64,000 bases of DNA, from NCBI GenBank assembly GCA_031216915.1, contig CM062297.1:829090786-829154785 (forward strand). Reading direction: 5' to 3'. The stretch comes from Pictodentalium vernedei. Taxonomy: Eukaryota; Mollusca; Scaphopoda; Dentaliida; Dentaliidae. Shown here piece by piece: positions 45,934 through 57,336 of the stretch. The notes beneath the pieces are model-generated. The model searched no databases. It worked only from the letters and a program-made list of their open reading frames with translations, and had not been told where the DNA came from. Each line of letters opens with the position of its first letter. Positions within the stretch are counted from its first letter, which is position 1. The position numbers and the translations under genes are program-made.

Positions 45934-46883
45934 TGCACCCTGCCAGTTAACCAGTTTGGTATGTAATATCATGTTGTAAGAAATGTTCATATTTTTATAT
46001 ATATGTTTTTAATCTAACTTTTCAAATTTGTTAATAGTGTTTTGAAAATTCCTTCAAAATTATATTTTAAATCCATCTCTAAAAAGGCTTTACCTTCATA
46101 AAAAAACATTTAGATGTCTGTTTAGTATAAAAACGTAATTTACAAGACACTAAAAACGTATAAAAAATACCACAATCAGCGAGATGTGTCCACTTTGTAA
46201 CAGGATGCGAAAGATTTCATTAAAACTGTGAGAAGTTTATTTAGATTTGTCCGACAGTTTCTGAAATTCGGACATTGTCGGGCATAACGAGCCGACCCTT
46301 TATAATTTGTCGAAATATCCTTAAAAGCTTTCTGACATTTGTGTACAACGAGATAAAAGGCCGAGCCGATTTTAAAAGAAAACAATTGCAAAACGATTTC
46401 GAATACATTGTTGAAGCGGACACTCATTGCTCACTTGATATATCCAGACTCATCGAATCTCTAAAAATAACGAAATGGGACCGCATACAAACAAATGTTC
46501 AAATTCTTGTCAATGAGGAGTTTTGCAAAATATCTTCATAACATGTAAAGTCTTTTTGTAGTACTTATTTCCAAATAATATACTCTAACCTGTATTCGTT
46601 GTCTTTCTACCATAGAACCCTAGAATTCGGCGGAAAGATAGAGATGAGCCACATACCCAATGACTGCATACTCAGGCCTGTGGTTGGTCGCCACGACCCC
46701 CCTCCCCCCCCTCCACACACACACCTGAAACCTCACGTGGGAAAATGGCCGTTGTGAAAAATGTCCACTCCACCTATAGAAGTTTTCATGCACATACCAC
46801 AACCTGAAATAAGGTTACGAATATCAACCCAATAGTAAATAAATTTTCAATCCATTCCCTCACAATAATTTCAAGTCTTTACA

Positions 46884-46924
46884 TCATTTCTTGGGAAGTT
46901 CTCCTGAGAGCTTCCCAAGAAATG
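46884..46924. repeat. Short hairpin
   Basis: CATTTCTTGGGAAG pairs with CTTCCCAAGAAATG around TTCTCCTGAGAG. Confidence 0.75.
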
Positions 46925-47308
46925 ACGTCAAGGCTAGGAATTTTTGACAAAGAAAAAAATGCAACAAAAATTTCTTGGGTTATCCTCCAACTTATTTCAA
47001 CTGGTACGTTCGAAGAAAACTGCAAAACGGAGACAAATAGATGCCTAGGAAAGTACCAGAGAGAAATATTTACGGTTCCATTCCCCCAAAATGTCCACAT
47101 GGAGTTCCACGTACGTCCATCAATGGAAGGGACATTAACCCAGCCCAACATTTTGCACTGCGCGGTCATGGGTGAGGCTTTTCCGGGAAAATATAAATCT
47201 TTTATACATATATGATTGAAATCCTCAAAATGATTCATGGACTCTGCCTCTGATACTTCTTTGGTCATTTTGCCGAGGTTGTGCTTAATTTTCTGGGTAG
47301 TTACGCCT

Positions 47309-47790
47309 TTAACTGGTTTATTTCTAGAAGCCACTATCCAGTACCAGGGTGGGGGGGGGGGGGGGTGTGGCTCAGTTGGTAGAGGTGCAGGCTGCAAGCC
47401 GAGAGGTCCTCGGTTCGAATCCCACCTGCAACAACCTCGTTGTGTCCTTGGGCAATACACTTCACCCCCATTGCCCACGTGGGAGCACGGTGACGCTGTG
47501 TACTAAGGCGTACTGCACGTCGATGGTGCTCCTGTCTTCAACCAATGCTAACCCTGCTTGTGTGAAGTTGGTATGTTAGGGAGCTGACAGTTGTTCGCCG
47601 TTGCTCGGTGGTCCAACATTCTCCTTGGTCATGTTCCATATTCGGTCAAACGCAAATAATATTATTTAAATTTGTTTCATTGCAAATTACTGGAGAGTGC
47701 CTGTGGGCACTCTCCAGTAATTTGTAATAAAACAAATCTTGAATAAAATTTTATAGACTACCAAAAGTAATCTGGCCCTCAGCCAGTTAA
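47309..47790 (+). mobile_element. TTAACTGG hairpin element, copy 3, interrupted by a SINE
   Basis: TTAACTGGTTTATTTCTAGA to CAGCCAGTTAA. The hairpin reads TACTGGAGAGTGCC with GGCACTCTCCAGTA: both arms differ from copy 2 at the same paired position. A SINE piece occupies about 47363-47613. Confidence 0.82.
47363..47613 (+). mobile_element. SINE with type 1 head, 3' end missing
   Basis: The head is GTGGCTCAGTTGGTAGAGGT with B box GGTTCGAATCC; a CTGCAAG anticodon-loop-like piece lies between. The body stops at GTTGCTCGGTGGT, without the 3' part and tail. It starts right after 15 G, inside a TTAACTGG element. Confidence 0.85.
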
Positions 47791-48116
47791 AATGAGTTAG
47801 GATTTTCCAACTGGCACGGAGGAGAGGACCACCGACCTTCACCTACAGTGGATAGAGACACTTGACCCTTGACCCAAATCGAGATGACATGCAGTGGAGG
47901 GAACAACTACTTTTTCTAAAGCCATTGAAATGAGATGGATGTGACAAATATATTGTCCGCTCACCTCATTTAGCCTGACTTCACCTCTGCAGCGCAGTAC
48001 GCTTGCCGTCGGAAACTTTCACCTCCCCGCACGCTCGCGTGAGGCGTGCAAACTATGGACCTGTAAACCCTTATGCGTCTCTCATCACAGTCTGTAGTCT
48101 TTTTTGCTTGTCTGTT

Positions 48117-48418
48117 TATTGGCGTTTAACGACACTTTCAACAGTCAGGGCACATTCTGTCGGACAGTTTTACAGATAGAGGAAGCCAGACTACCCCGAA
48201 AGAACCTCTGGGAAGCAACGAACAACTGTCAGATTTTCCAAATCAAGTGTACCATCAACGTACAGTACGCCATAGTACACAGCGCCACCAAGCCCCCGCG
48301 ATGCCAATAGAGATTAAGTGTCTTGGCCAAGAACACAACACAGGTACAGCTGATCAGGATCGAATCGTCGACCTTCCGAGTTAAAGTTCAATGTTCTAAC
48401 TACTGAACCACCGAGCTC
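48117..48418 (-). mobile_element. SINE with type 2 head, internal deletion
   Basis: TTTAACGACACTTTCAACAG near the 3' end and GGTAGTTCAGTGG-like head remains near 48405 on the minus strand. A segment before the CAACGTACAGTACGCC part is deleted. Confidence 0.8.
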
Positions 48419-49350
48419 TCAGCCTGTTGATAGTAAAGGAATACCAATATATTTTATCAACTTGACTTTATTATATAGGATACTTATCGGCCACCCATAC
48501 ATGTCATATAGGTTATGATATTGAGAAGGATACATGGCCATTGTTGAGTATTACGGTCGGATTAGTGCACAAACAAAATGAAAATACTTAGGTCTGTAAT
48601 AATTTGTAGAAACATATGGTTGGGAATACCAGTGTCTTGATTAGCTTGTGAACTGAAAACATAGATCTGTACAGCAGATGCCTATGATGCCGTAATTGTA
48701 TAATAAATACACTATGTCCCATGCTACAGTTGATGTCAAAACCTCGTCCAATGATCCAACTGAGCGCGAATAAAACAACAACAAAAATTATCATCAGCAA
48801 GGGAGGCGAATGGATTCAGCCCAGTCAGACTCTAGACTCAAAGATAGGCACCAATCAGTTCAAATGTACTGGAAAAAGTTAGTATTTCCTGAATTCGAAC
48901 AGAATAATCTCTGCAACCTTTTCGGGTATTTTGTTCCATTTTGATCTGGAAAACAATGAATGCGACTACAATTGTAATACTGTCAACATTCAATGATAGC
49001 AAGCGTAACAATACATTTATAGGCCCTAAAATTAGAAATGAAGGTGATCCAATAAAGCTTACCTTTGCTATTTTATCCCCATCCCACCCTCCACGAAAAA
49101 ATCTAATTTTGTCATAGTGAACAGGGCCAGGTCACGATTTATTTCGTTTCACAATTTGATGATGGACACACTGTAGTCGATTTGTAATTAACTTCAAAGT
49201 TTCCTTTCTAAAATCGAACAATACTCTACTCGAAAACATGTTCACTAGTGGAACGAAAATCTATAAAATAAAAGATTGTAAAATTTGGATTGAATAAAGC
49301 CCCCTACCCCCCCCCCCCCCCCACACACACACACACAAAAAAAAGATATA
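48419..49350. other. Presumed Pitx intron, unique
   Basis: No repeat or exon recognised; C16 followed by a CA run at 49307-49337. Confidence 0.5.
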
Positions 49351-49810
49351 TACACGCTAAAAACTAAAGTGTTAAAAACTGCACTTGAAGTGCTGTATTT
49401 AACACTTACTAAGTGCTGAACTAGCACTTTGTTCAAGTGTAGATATCCCAGAACTTGACAGGTGTTGACAATAATACCACTTGACAAGTGTAACGTCGCG
49501 ATACTTAAAAGGAAACAACGCAGATGACGAGGATCAGGCTCGAACTCTCGAGCCTGATCCGCGTTATCTGCGTTGTGTCATTTTAATTATGTACCCACCA
49601 AGCACAAATCAAATTGTGGACGATTCTGTAAGAACCACCAATGCTAGACACATGGGAAGTGCCATACATTCAAGTTTCAGATGTCTGACGATTGTAATGT
49701 CTAAGTTCTTAAAGCATTGCACTTTGAGTGTTAAAATCAAACCCCAAGAGTCAGAATGGGTTTAACACCTTGAAAGTGTCAGTTTTAACACTTTAGTTTT
49801 TAGTGTGTAT
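49351..49810. mobile_element. Element with 27-bp inverted ends rich in AAGTGTTAA motifs
   Basis: TACACGCTAAAAACTAAAGT at the left is the near complement of CTTTAGTTTTTAGTGTGTA at the right; TA-rich flanks may hold the target duplication. Inside, AGTGTTAA or TTAACACT motifs repeat at both ends, and 49515-49577 is a hairpin (CAACGCAGAT, GATCAGGCTCGA arms). No transposase. Confidence 0.7.
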
Positions 49811-49897
49811 ATATATATAGATAAATAAATAAATAAAATAGCATCTACATTGCAATGTTTTGTGTTTCTTTTTCGTCTGGTGATATTGTGGGCATGA

Positions 49898-49978
49898 CAG
49901 CGGACAGAGAACTTCGACCAGTTCGCGATCCGGTCGAACTACTTTGCCAACTTTTGCGATCAAAATTCTGTAACGTTT
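49898..49978 (+). repeat. Two-copy repeat, copy 2
   Basis: GACAGAGAACTTCGACCAGT to CCAACTTTTGCG. It contains an imperfect inverted repeat around GTTCGCGATCCGGTCGAAC. Confidence 0.55.
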
Positions 49979-50658
49979 TTGACTCAAAGATAATAAGATG
50001 AACAAATTCTACCCAGTGACAACAGTCAAATTCAAGACAAATACAATTTGTCTGAAACTGAAACCATATGTTTTTTCTGTTTGTTTTTATCCATCAGCCA
50101 TAAATGTGTGTCTCTTGTACGTCCGTGCCTGTATTGGTGCTGTCGCGAAAACTAATAATAGATGGGAACATGGGTTTTCCTTTCTGAAAGTGTTTGTCTT
50201 ATATAATGGCCCGAGACATTTTGTTTTCAATAACTTGCTATTCAGTCCATTTATGTGTCAGCCATGCAGTCGCACAGGTTAAAGATACTGTTGCGATGAT
50301 CGGCCGTCGTGTCGACTATCGAGACAAAATGGCCAACACTTCCAATCAGTGGTGGCAGTTGGTGTAAAATACAAGAAACAGGAAGAAGGTTTCTGTACGT
50401 GGGCGGTGTGCTTGTGGGCTATGGGATGGCTTAACCCGTTTCGATCCAGGTAGCGATATTCTTGGTTAGGCTAAATCGTGCGCTCGTTGTGAATGACGCA
50501 AGGTTTCGGATAAAGTTTAGTCTAACCCTTATAGGCTTCAGGTCTTCAGAAAAGAATAGTCTCCCATTTGGTTTTGATTTTCTTGTACCATCGGTAGCAT
50601 GTAAAGTCTGTCTCTGGTTATCTAATGAGATTATGCAGTAATGAGAAGCCACGGCCAC

Positions 50659-51330
50659 CAGGGCTGGGAGCAGTTAACGTTTCAAACGTTAACGTGTCAA
50701 ATTATGTTAACAACGTTACAAAAAATTCAACCAAGTTAATAACGTTTAACTTTGAAGATTATAATTGAATAATATGTAGCACTGCGTCGTTATCTTGTGT
50801 TTACCCAAGTCGTATCGCGCGTGCCGATGACGTCGAATTTTGCGCCATTTGACGAAATTGAAGAACACGAATAATTTAGATGTCTGTAGCTCTCCTACAA
50901 ACGTTGGCGAAGTAGGCCCGCCGATACTTTGACGATACAGCAATATCAGCTTCATCCGAATGCCTATTTTCCATTTAAGGACTGCTATTCGAGCAACGGC
51001 GGATGTCTCTTTCTAAGAATACGGCCGCAGCGATTGTATTCTTAAATGAAAACATCGCTGAATGTTAGAATTTACGATAACCTGAGAAAACTATGTTAAC
51101 TACTCGTCCCCTGAGTTCCAATGTGTTCTATGTGTCAGTAGGCACATAGAACACATTGGAACTCAAGAGACCAACTGTGCGTAAGTTCAGTTATATTCAA
51201 ATTCAAATCAATAAAAATGGCCGAAGTTATTAAAAAAATCATTTTAACATTTAACGTCATTTAACTCGTTAACGCAGAATTATTTAACACGTTAACGTGT
51301 TAAGGAACATTTTATCTCCTCCCAGCCCTG
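50659..51330 (-). mobile_element. hAT-like non-autonomous element, copy 6
   Basis: A complete copy in reverse orientation. It is bounded by CAGGGCTGGGAGCAGTTAAC and CTCCTCCCAGCCCTG and flanked by a perfect 8-bp duplication, ACGGCCAC (50651-50658 and 51331-51338). Confidence 0.93.
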
Positions 51331-51772
51331 ACGGCCACACTGGAGATAGCCAGACAAAAAGAAACGAGGTCCAACAACATAAGGTATGCTTGTCTAGGAG
51401 TAGTCACGCTTTCTGTTGGAGACCATAATGGTTTGGGGACGAAAATGAAATTAATATAAAAATCGATGAGACAATGGATCAGATTCCTGGCATCGCGGGA
51501 TCATCTCTCCCATCTCCCATCTTTTGTGATATGGAGAATGGAGAAGGTTTAAACTACGGGAGTGATAATTACGATTTCAAGTAATGAAATGTTACCCACT
51601 GGGTCAGTCCGAATAAAGTTTAACAAGCACCGACGGGATCAATCGTATGTACTGTCCAGTAGAGTGCGCTTTTATTAGGGACCTCTTGATGAAATGTACT
51701 TACCCGTGCTCCCAGTGGTATGACAAACATAAATTTAATCTATACATTAGCTAAATATTTCCTTGAATTTCT

Positions 51773-51822
51773 CATAAAATCAAGTCATGGCTGCTGCACA
51801 ACAGCCGTGACTTGATTAGATG
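51773..51822. repeat. Short hairpin
   Basis: AATCAAGTCATGGCTG pairs with CAGCCGTGACTTGATT around a CTGCACAA turn. Confidence 0.7.
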
Positions 51823-52233
51823 AGACGTTCAATAGAGTCTGGTTCTAGAGAATCTCTGATACGATGTTTACTACTTTTAAGGGTAACATTGTGTTAACAA
51901 GAGGTAGAATTATTTATTATATGACTATGATTGTTTTACCCTATATACCACTACTGTTTGACGATTTTATCCCAGACTGTCTGATCACACCAGGTGAGAT
52001 TTTCTCGGATCAAAAATCCATATCACACTCTTACGGAAATTGCCGAGAATTTCCGTATGAATAAGGTCGGACTATTTATCCGTTAAAAATAGACTTCGCA
52101 ACTTGGGAAGCCGCTGCCGTTGTTTACAAAGTTTCGTCTGCTATTTTTATGTTCGGCTTTCAAGGAAATAAGTAAATCGACGTAAGCAAATTAAGTTACA
52201 GTTAGTGCGTCAGTCATATAATAAACCTATCCT

Positions 52234-52388
52234 CATAACAGTAAGTTGATCCGTGTCGTAGTATCACGTCTCGTTGAGGTGACCAGATTGTCGGATCACA
52301 CTCGCTGCCTGTGGCAGCTCGTGTGATCCGACAATCTGGCCACCTCAACTGGACGTGATACTACGACACGGATCAACACACTGTTATG
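52234..52388. repeat. Long hairpin, ~75-bp arms, presumed Pitx intron
   Basis: TTGATCCGTGTCGTAGTATC pairs with GATACTACGACACGGATCAA. The stem continues through CCAGATTGTCGGATCACAC to a GCCTGTGGC turn, and outward to CATAACAGT and ACTGTTATG. Confidence 0.88.
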
Positions 52389-52860
52389 ATAATATGTATT
52401 TATCTCATAAATGGCTGTTTATTTGAACAATAAAGGCCTTGGATAAATTCTTGCTTTATTCACCTAGTAGAGTGATAAATTTTCCCCGTAGGTTCAACAC
52501 TGAAAGAATTTATTCCCCTAGTAGCAACGGACTTGTTGACCTCTGGCCTCTACCACATCTGTCTAGCATAATTAATAGTTCGATTTTTGCTTTCTTTAAA
52601 TCTTTTTGAAAATATTACACAATGCCAGTGGAAAACACCACACTCTGCTCATATAATAAAGTATTTTTGCAAGTTTAGCTCAAGTTTGTAGATGAATTAT
52701 TTTTGGACAGAAATGCATTACTGCGCCTTGTTTATTTTTGCCAATTTTGCTGGCCGATCGAATTGGACCAGTGTGCTCCTCACTTCTCGCGGTGTTTTGT
52801 AGCGAATTATAGCACAATTTTGCCGCGACTGCCCTGTAGAAGATTTACGGGACAAACAAA

Positions 52861-53002
52861 ATAAGCGTATAGTGTTTTCAAGTAAAAATTTATTCTACAC
52901 GTATAATTAAGAATGAAACCGACTCGCCAGAGGCTCGTCGGTTTCATTCTTAATCCTACTCGTAGAATATTTTTTTTTACTTGAAAACACTATACGTTTA
53001 TT
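52861..53002. repeat. Long hairpin, ~65-bp arms, presumed Pitx intron
   Basis: TATAGTGTTTTCAAGTAAAA pairs with the complement at 52978-52996, and GAATGAAACCGACTCGCC with the inner right arm. A TTGGGTAAAAGGTTAA terminus lies 110 bases further right (53109-53124). Confidence 0.85.
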
Positions 53003-53519
53003 CTATATATCTCTACTCAGTAATCAGGTATTTTTGTACTCGGCAAGAAAATCCACCTGCAAGAGTCCAGGAGTTAAAAGAAGAAAAATTACCAAATTTT
53101 ACGACAGCTTTGGGTAAAAGGTTAAAGAATTAAAATTAACTAATTCACACTGAAGGAATCTGTTGATTATTCATCACTATTGAGTATGGATCATTACGCA
53201 TAGATTAGTGTGTGTAGTTGAAACCAATTTCGCATAACTGATGTTCATCCCAGAATGAGTACATTACTAATTAGGAGAAGTAGAAAAACACGGTTAGTTA
53301 GAAAAAGTAACTGCGTCTTTGTGGCTTGTTATGCTAAACAAAATTACAATTCAAATTAGGGGATCTAGAGTGGAATGAACAGTCGAGGAAAGGAACCGTA
53401 TGGAATTCCATAAACTGTATGCTGGATAAATTCAACACGTGGGAAACTTGTTATGGTTCACGTTGCAAATTTCTTGATCCTGACCTGAAGAGACCTTTCC
53501 TTAACCCTTTACCTAACAT

Positions 53520-53890
53520 TATTTATTTATTTATTTATTGATGTTTTAAGGACACATATTTATGCACAATGGCTAATCATGACCGTGGCAGTTTTACGGG
53601 TGGAGGAAGCCGGAGTACCCGGAGAGAACCACCGAGCAACGACGAGCAGCTGCCAGCTCCCCAACATCGTAACTCCGCACTGCAACACAGGCAGGGTTAA
53701 ATTGGTTGAAGACATGCGTACTATCGACGTGCAGTACGCCTTAGTACACGGCGTCATGGTGCCCCCACGCGGGCAATGGAGATGAAGTGTCTTGCCCAAG
53801 GACACAACGCGGTTGCCGCAGGTGGGATTCGAACAGAGGACCTCTCGGCTTGCAGCCTGCACCTCTACCAACTGAGCCACCGCGCTCCCC
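53520..53890 (-). mobile_element. Full-length SINE with type 1 head, 22-bp target duplication
   Basis: The head is on the minus strand at 53890 (GTGGCTCAGTTGGTAGAGG, B box GTTCGAATCC); the tail is at 53520. A 22-bp duplication that begins TCCTTAACCC and ends CCTAACAT flanks it (53498-53519 and 53891-53912). It copied the end of a piggyBac-like MITE. Confidence 0.93.
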
Positions 53891-53893
53891 TCC

Positions 53894-54117
53894 TTAACCC
53901 TTTACCTAACATGAAAAGTAGACGACACTAGCAGACAAAATTCTTGAGTAACTCATTTTTTGTCTCAAAAACATAGGTTATGACCCTCTTTGGAACGAGC
54001 TCGTTCCAAACAGGGGTCATAACCTATGTTTTTGAGACAAAAAAAATGAAAAAATAATGAAAATTAATTGGCGATTTTTGTGAACAGCGCTGGCCGTTAC
54101 GTTGGGTAAAGGGTTAA
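53894..54117 (-). mobile_element. piggyBac-like MITE, type A, left end duplicated by SINE insertion
   Basis: TTAACCCTTTACCTAACATG to GGGTAAAGGGTTAA with a shortened core (GGAACGAGCTCGTTCC). Its first bases also occur at 53501-53519, on the far side of a SINE, as part of that SINE's target duplication. Confidence 0.92.
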
Positions 54118-54643
54118 TATAAGACTAATACACGAATTTATAACTGAAAATGGGACTATTTCTTTCAAATTTGCGTAATAATTTAAAGCATTGATTAATA
54201 TTATTTAATTTTTCCCTGCAAATATCTCCAAATTCAGTTTGAAGACAGCATTACAACATCTGCTTCAGAAAAATTAAATTGAATTTATTTTTTTAATAAA
54301 AAAAAACATGTTTGATCCACAAGACTACGACTTTATAATTTTTAGATGCCATTTCATTTTAATGATGTTGTTGCCTGCCGATATGAAAATACACCAAAGT
54401 TTTGTGCTGATGGAAAAACAAAAATTCTCTTTTTGTAATAGGTATTGGTTACTGCAGCATATAAAACAAAACTTGTTTACAATAAACAAGCACTGTTTCA
54501 CTTCTTGCGGTTCCCATGAGGAACGACGCAAGCAAAGTTGCAGCCAATGAACCTGTGGGTTCAACCCGAAAGTCCACTGGCACTAACTCTGGCTACATTT
54601 CTTGTAATGGCAAAGCTGAAGAATAGGGGACTCTCCAATTTAT

Positions 54644-54829
54644 TTAATCCTTTATCTAACACGAAAGGCAAACGACACTTGCACACAAAATTTTTGAATA
54701 ACTAATTAACGAGCTCGTTCCTATAAGGGCTATGTTTTAGGGGGGGGGGGGGGCAATAATGAAAATTGAATGGTATTTTTTGTGAACAGCGCTGGCCGTT
54801 TTTGTCCGTTGCGTTGGATTAGGGTTTAA
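54644..54829 (-). mobile_element. piggyBac-like MITE, type A, core partly deleted
   Basis: TTAATCCTTTATCTAACACG and TTGGATTAGGGTTTAA bound a copy whose left core arm is gone and whose right arm holds a run of 14 G (54740-54753). Confidence 0.75.
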
Positions 54830-55053
54830 CAGAACCTGATCTCCAGACTGTTTCTGTGTTGCATTCCAATATGCACCCAACAAATAACAACAACAATGCC
54901 AGGTCTAAAAATATCATATTTATTAGTTATTTTAACTCTTTTCATTCTGTGAACTTAACATACTAAGAAAGAGAATTCCCACATAAACTGGACTAAAAGG
55001 GAGACGCCCCTTATGTTTTAGGATCACTACAGTGTGGTAAGCCGAATATATAG

Positions 55054-55213
55054 AGAGTAATCGCTTGACTGGACTGGTTACATAAAATAATTCATGCGAG
55101 GTGAGGGACATTGTACAAACACGAGTGAGCGAATGTGCACGAGTGTTTTACAATATAGTCTCTCGCCTCGAATGAATTATTTCACGTAACCAGTCCAGTC
55201 AAGCGATTACTCT
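55054..55213. repeat. Long hairpin, ~70-bp arms, presumed Pitx intron
   Basis: AGAGTAATCGCTTGACTGGA pairs with its exact complement at 55194-55213. The stem goes on through CTGGTTAC, AATAATTCATGCGAGG and ACACGAGTG. Confidence 0.85.
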
Positions 55214-55249
55214 GTTTATTGCTTTTCATTATTAACGATAATTATATTA

Positions 55250-55493
55250 TTGAACCCTTTACCTAACGTAACGACCAAAAACGGCCAGCGCTATTCTCAA
55301 AACTCGCCAATTAATTTTCATTATTTTTTTATTTTTTGTCTCTAAAAGATAGGTTACGACTCCTCACTGGAACGAGCTCGTTCCAATGAGTGGTCATAAC
55401 CTACGTTTTTGAGACAAAAAATGAAAATAATAGTTATTCAAGAATTTTTTTTTTGCAAGTGTCGTCTGCTTTTCATGTTAGGTAAAGGGTTAA
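55250..55493 (+). mobile_element. piggyBac-like palindromic MITE, type A, joined to family D
   Basis: TTGAACCCTTTACCTAACG to GTTAGGTAAAGGGTTAA. The right end is followed at once by family D sequence, as in the half copy at 8030. Confidence 0.88.
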
Positions 55494-55640
55494 AAAAAAC
55501 AAAAAAAAAACAATGAAGTCCCCATTACACCCACGGCAAAGCGTCTTCGTTTGCGCGCACGGATACATGACCCAATTGTTGATTGCATAATTCACTTGTG
55601 AAGTTAGCGTTTATAATCAAACCCGGAAATCCCAGAAAAT
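55494..55640 (+). repeat. Family D repeat, copy 2
   Basis: CAATGAAGTCCCCATTACAC through GGCAAAGCGTCTTCGTTTGC to CCCGGAAATCCCAG. It is joined to the MITE at 55250-55493 at the same point as copy 1. Confidence 0.75.
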
Positions 55641-55661
55641 AAATAAATACTTTTCCTATAC

Positions 55662-55830
55662 TTAATGATTTCTCTCAAGTTTCACTATTTTTTTTCGATC
55701 AGCAGGTGGCGTTTTATAACACAATCAGGGAACCGAAGTATACAGATCGTAATGATTTCACTCAATTCTCACTATTTTTTTGATCAGCAGGTGGCGCTTT
55801 ATAACACAATCAGGGCACAGGCAGAAGGAA
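55662..55830 (+). repeat. Tandem duplication carrying a CTCF-like motif
   Basis: Two ~85 bp units share TAATGATTTC, TCACTATTTTTTT and GATCAGCAGGTGGCG, then TTTATAACACAATCAGGG. Confidence 0.8.
55699..55798 (+). promoter_or_regulatory. Two CTCF-like sites in tandem
   Basis: TCAGCAGGTGGCGTT (55699) and TCAGCAGGTGGCGCT (55784) fit the bilaterian CTCF core, which reads roughly CCASYAGRKGGCRS. They have the same orientation, 85 bases apart. Binding is inferred only from the motif. Confidence 0.4.
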
Positions 55831-56413
55831 AAGTGTTGGTCTACCATTGTCATACTGCCCTCGAAATGGGCATAGGCATGTAAAAGAGACACCAAAGCGA
55901 GCGTTAAATAAACTAAATGTACTAAAATATAATAGTACTAGTAGTGAAAAATGGAACAAATGTTGAGGAGAACGAGTATTTTCTGTGCATAAATTGGTGA
56001 GAACCCCTATTCTACAGCTTTTGTTGCGATTATGCAAATAATTTTAGAATTATTGCACGGATGAGTCTCTGTTCTGTTGATGTTTTGGTGATAACCCTGA
56101 CATGTATAGTATATTAATATATCACATGAAACGTCGTTAATGTCGACGTGACAACCCATGTCTTATTTCCTGATTATCAACTAGTGTCTAATCGGCGCGT
56201 GGTACCATCGCAGCAGCATTGCATTCATGTGCGCAGTTCACATGACGTCAATTAGGACAATAGGTGCAAGTAAAGCGCATTCATGACGTCATGGTGTGAA
56301 GCGTCTGAGCCAACGAACTGATTGTGGGTTGTTTTGGGAGAATTTAGCGACAATGAATTAAATAAAAAGTGTAAAAAACATTCGAAAATTCGTGTGATAT
56401 TCAAAATCTGTAA

Positions 56414-56543
56414 CTCGTGATGTTTGGATATAAGATTTTTTGAAACTCGTTAGATGAATTCGATTCACAACTCGCCAAAAGGCTCGTTGTGAATCAAATT
56501 CATCAAACTCGTTTCAAAAAATCTAATATCCAAACATCACTCG
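56414..56543. repeat. Long hairpin, ~60-bp arms, presumed Pitx intron
   Basis: TGATGTTTGGATATAAGATT pairs with the complement at about 56520-56540; the centre is ACAACTCGCCAAAAGGCTCG. Confidence 0.85.
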
Positions 56544-56950
56544 TTTGAGGTCCTCTATATATTACTGATAGTGGTGGTACTCAAATACATGCTGACTATA
56601 CGTAGTGGGGATCGAGTGGAATACATAGTGTATATCCGAAAATCTTTTCAACGCAACGATCTGATCTGACTTCACATCTTACGTGTAACCCCCATCCCCA
56701 AGTACGTTTCTTGGTTCTGCACGAACATGGTCAAAAGAGTTTGTGGCTTTTTTAACTCATTCAACGACAGATCTGCAAGGCCACAGGACCTACATCTCAC
56801 CGCCACATGGAACCCAAAACATAAGCGTCACCGAGCCCCCATCCAGCCACCAATCCAATCCGCTCACAAAAAAGATGAGAATGGAAAATAGTAGAAAAAT
56901 ACAATAAAATAAAACAAACCGAGGACATATAGTTGGCGGTTATAAATTAA

Positions 56951-57067
56951 AAATCGGTTGAGTTAAAATCAAACCAAATCAAATGGGTTGAGTGAATATG
57001 ATGCCAACTGGGTTCATATTCACTCAACCCAGTTGATTTGAGTTGGTTTTTAACCCGACTGATTTCA
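56951..57067. repeat. Hairpin, ~50-bp arms
   Basis: AAATCGGTTGAGTTAAAATC and GGGTTGAGTGAATATGA pair with the right arm (TCATATTCACTCAACCC). The outer part is imperfect. Confidence 0.75.
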
Positions 57068-57108
57068 GAGTGTAACATCAGCGGGAAACGCTGGAGGAAT
57101 GAACAGTT

Positions 57109-57148
57109 CGTCCCTTGAGTTCCAGTGTGAACTCAGGGGACGAGTTGG
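57109..57148. mobile_element. Stand-alone mini-hairpin, shortened
   Basis: CAGTTCGTCCCTTGAGTTCC joins directly to TGAACTCAGGGGACGAGT. Most of the inner stem is deleted; no hAT sequence surrounds it. Confidence 0.7.
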
Positions 57149-57336
57149 GGACAATAGGTAATAAATATGCACAGTTAGAAGACAGGCTACAACAAGACAG
57201 AGAGTACGAGTGGAGGCGGGGTGGAATTTGCCCACTGCGGCACACCCAAAGAAAGCAAAGCCAATTTAGGAATGAAATGACGTGATTGATTGTGCAGTGA
57301 AAATATATTTTTGAATGATAATATTCATAATGTGGT

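Larger units (their letters stand above)
45078..47308. other. Presumed Pitx intron
   Basis: Holds a half Tc1-like MITE and two short hairpins. Frames at 45344-45634 and 46922-47215 are open for about 95 codons but show no family signature. Confidence 0.5.

Noticed and set aside
47363-47440. tRNA gene (GTGGCTCAGTTGGTAGAGG with GGTTCGAATCC)
   Set aside because: It continues into the SINE body shared by other copies; it is a SINE head, not a tRNA gene. The same holds at 53830-53890.
46879-47506. 199-codon minus-strand frame and its plus-strand partners
   Set aside because: It runs across a SINE, a G15 run and a transposon boundary, so it cannot be one ancestral gene.
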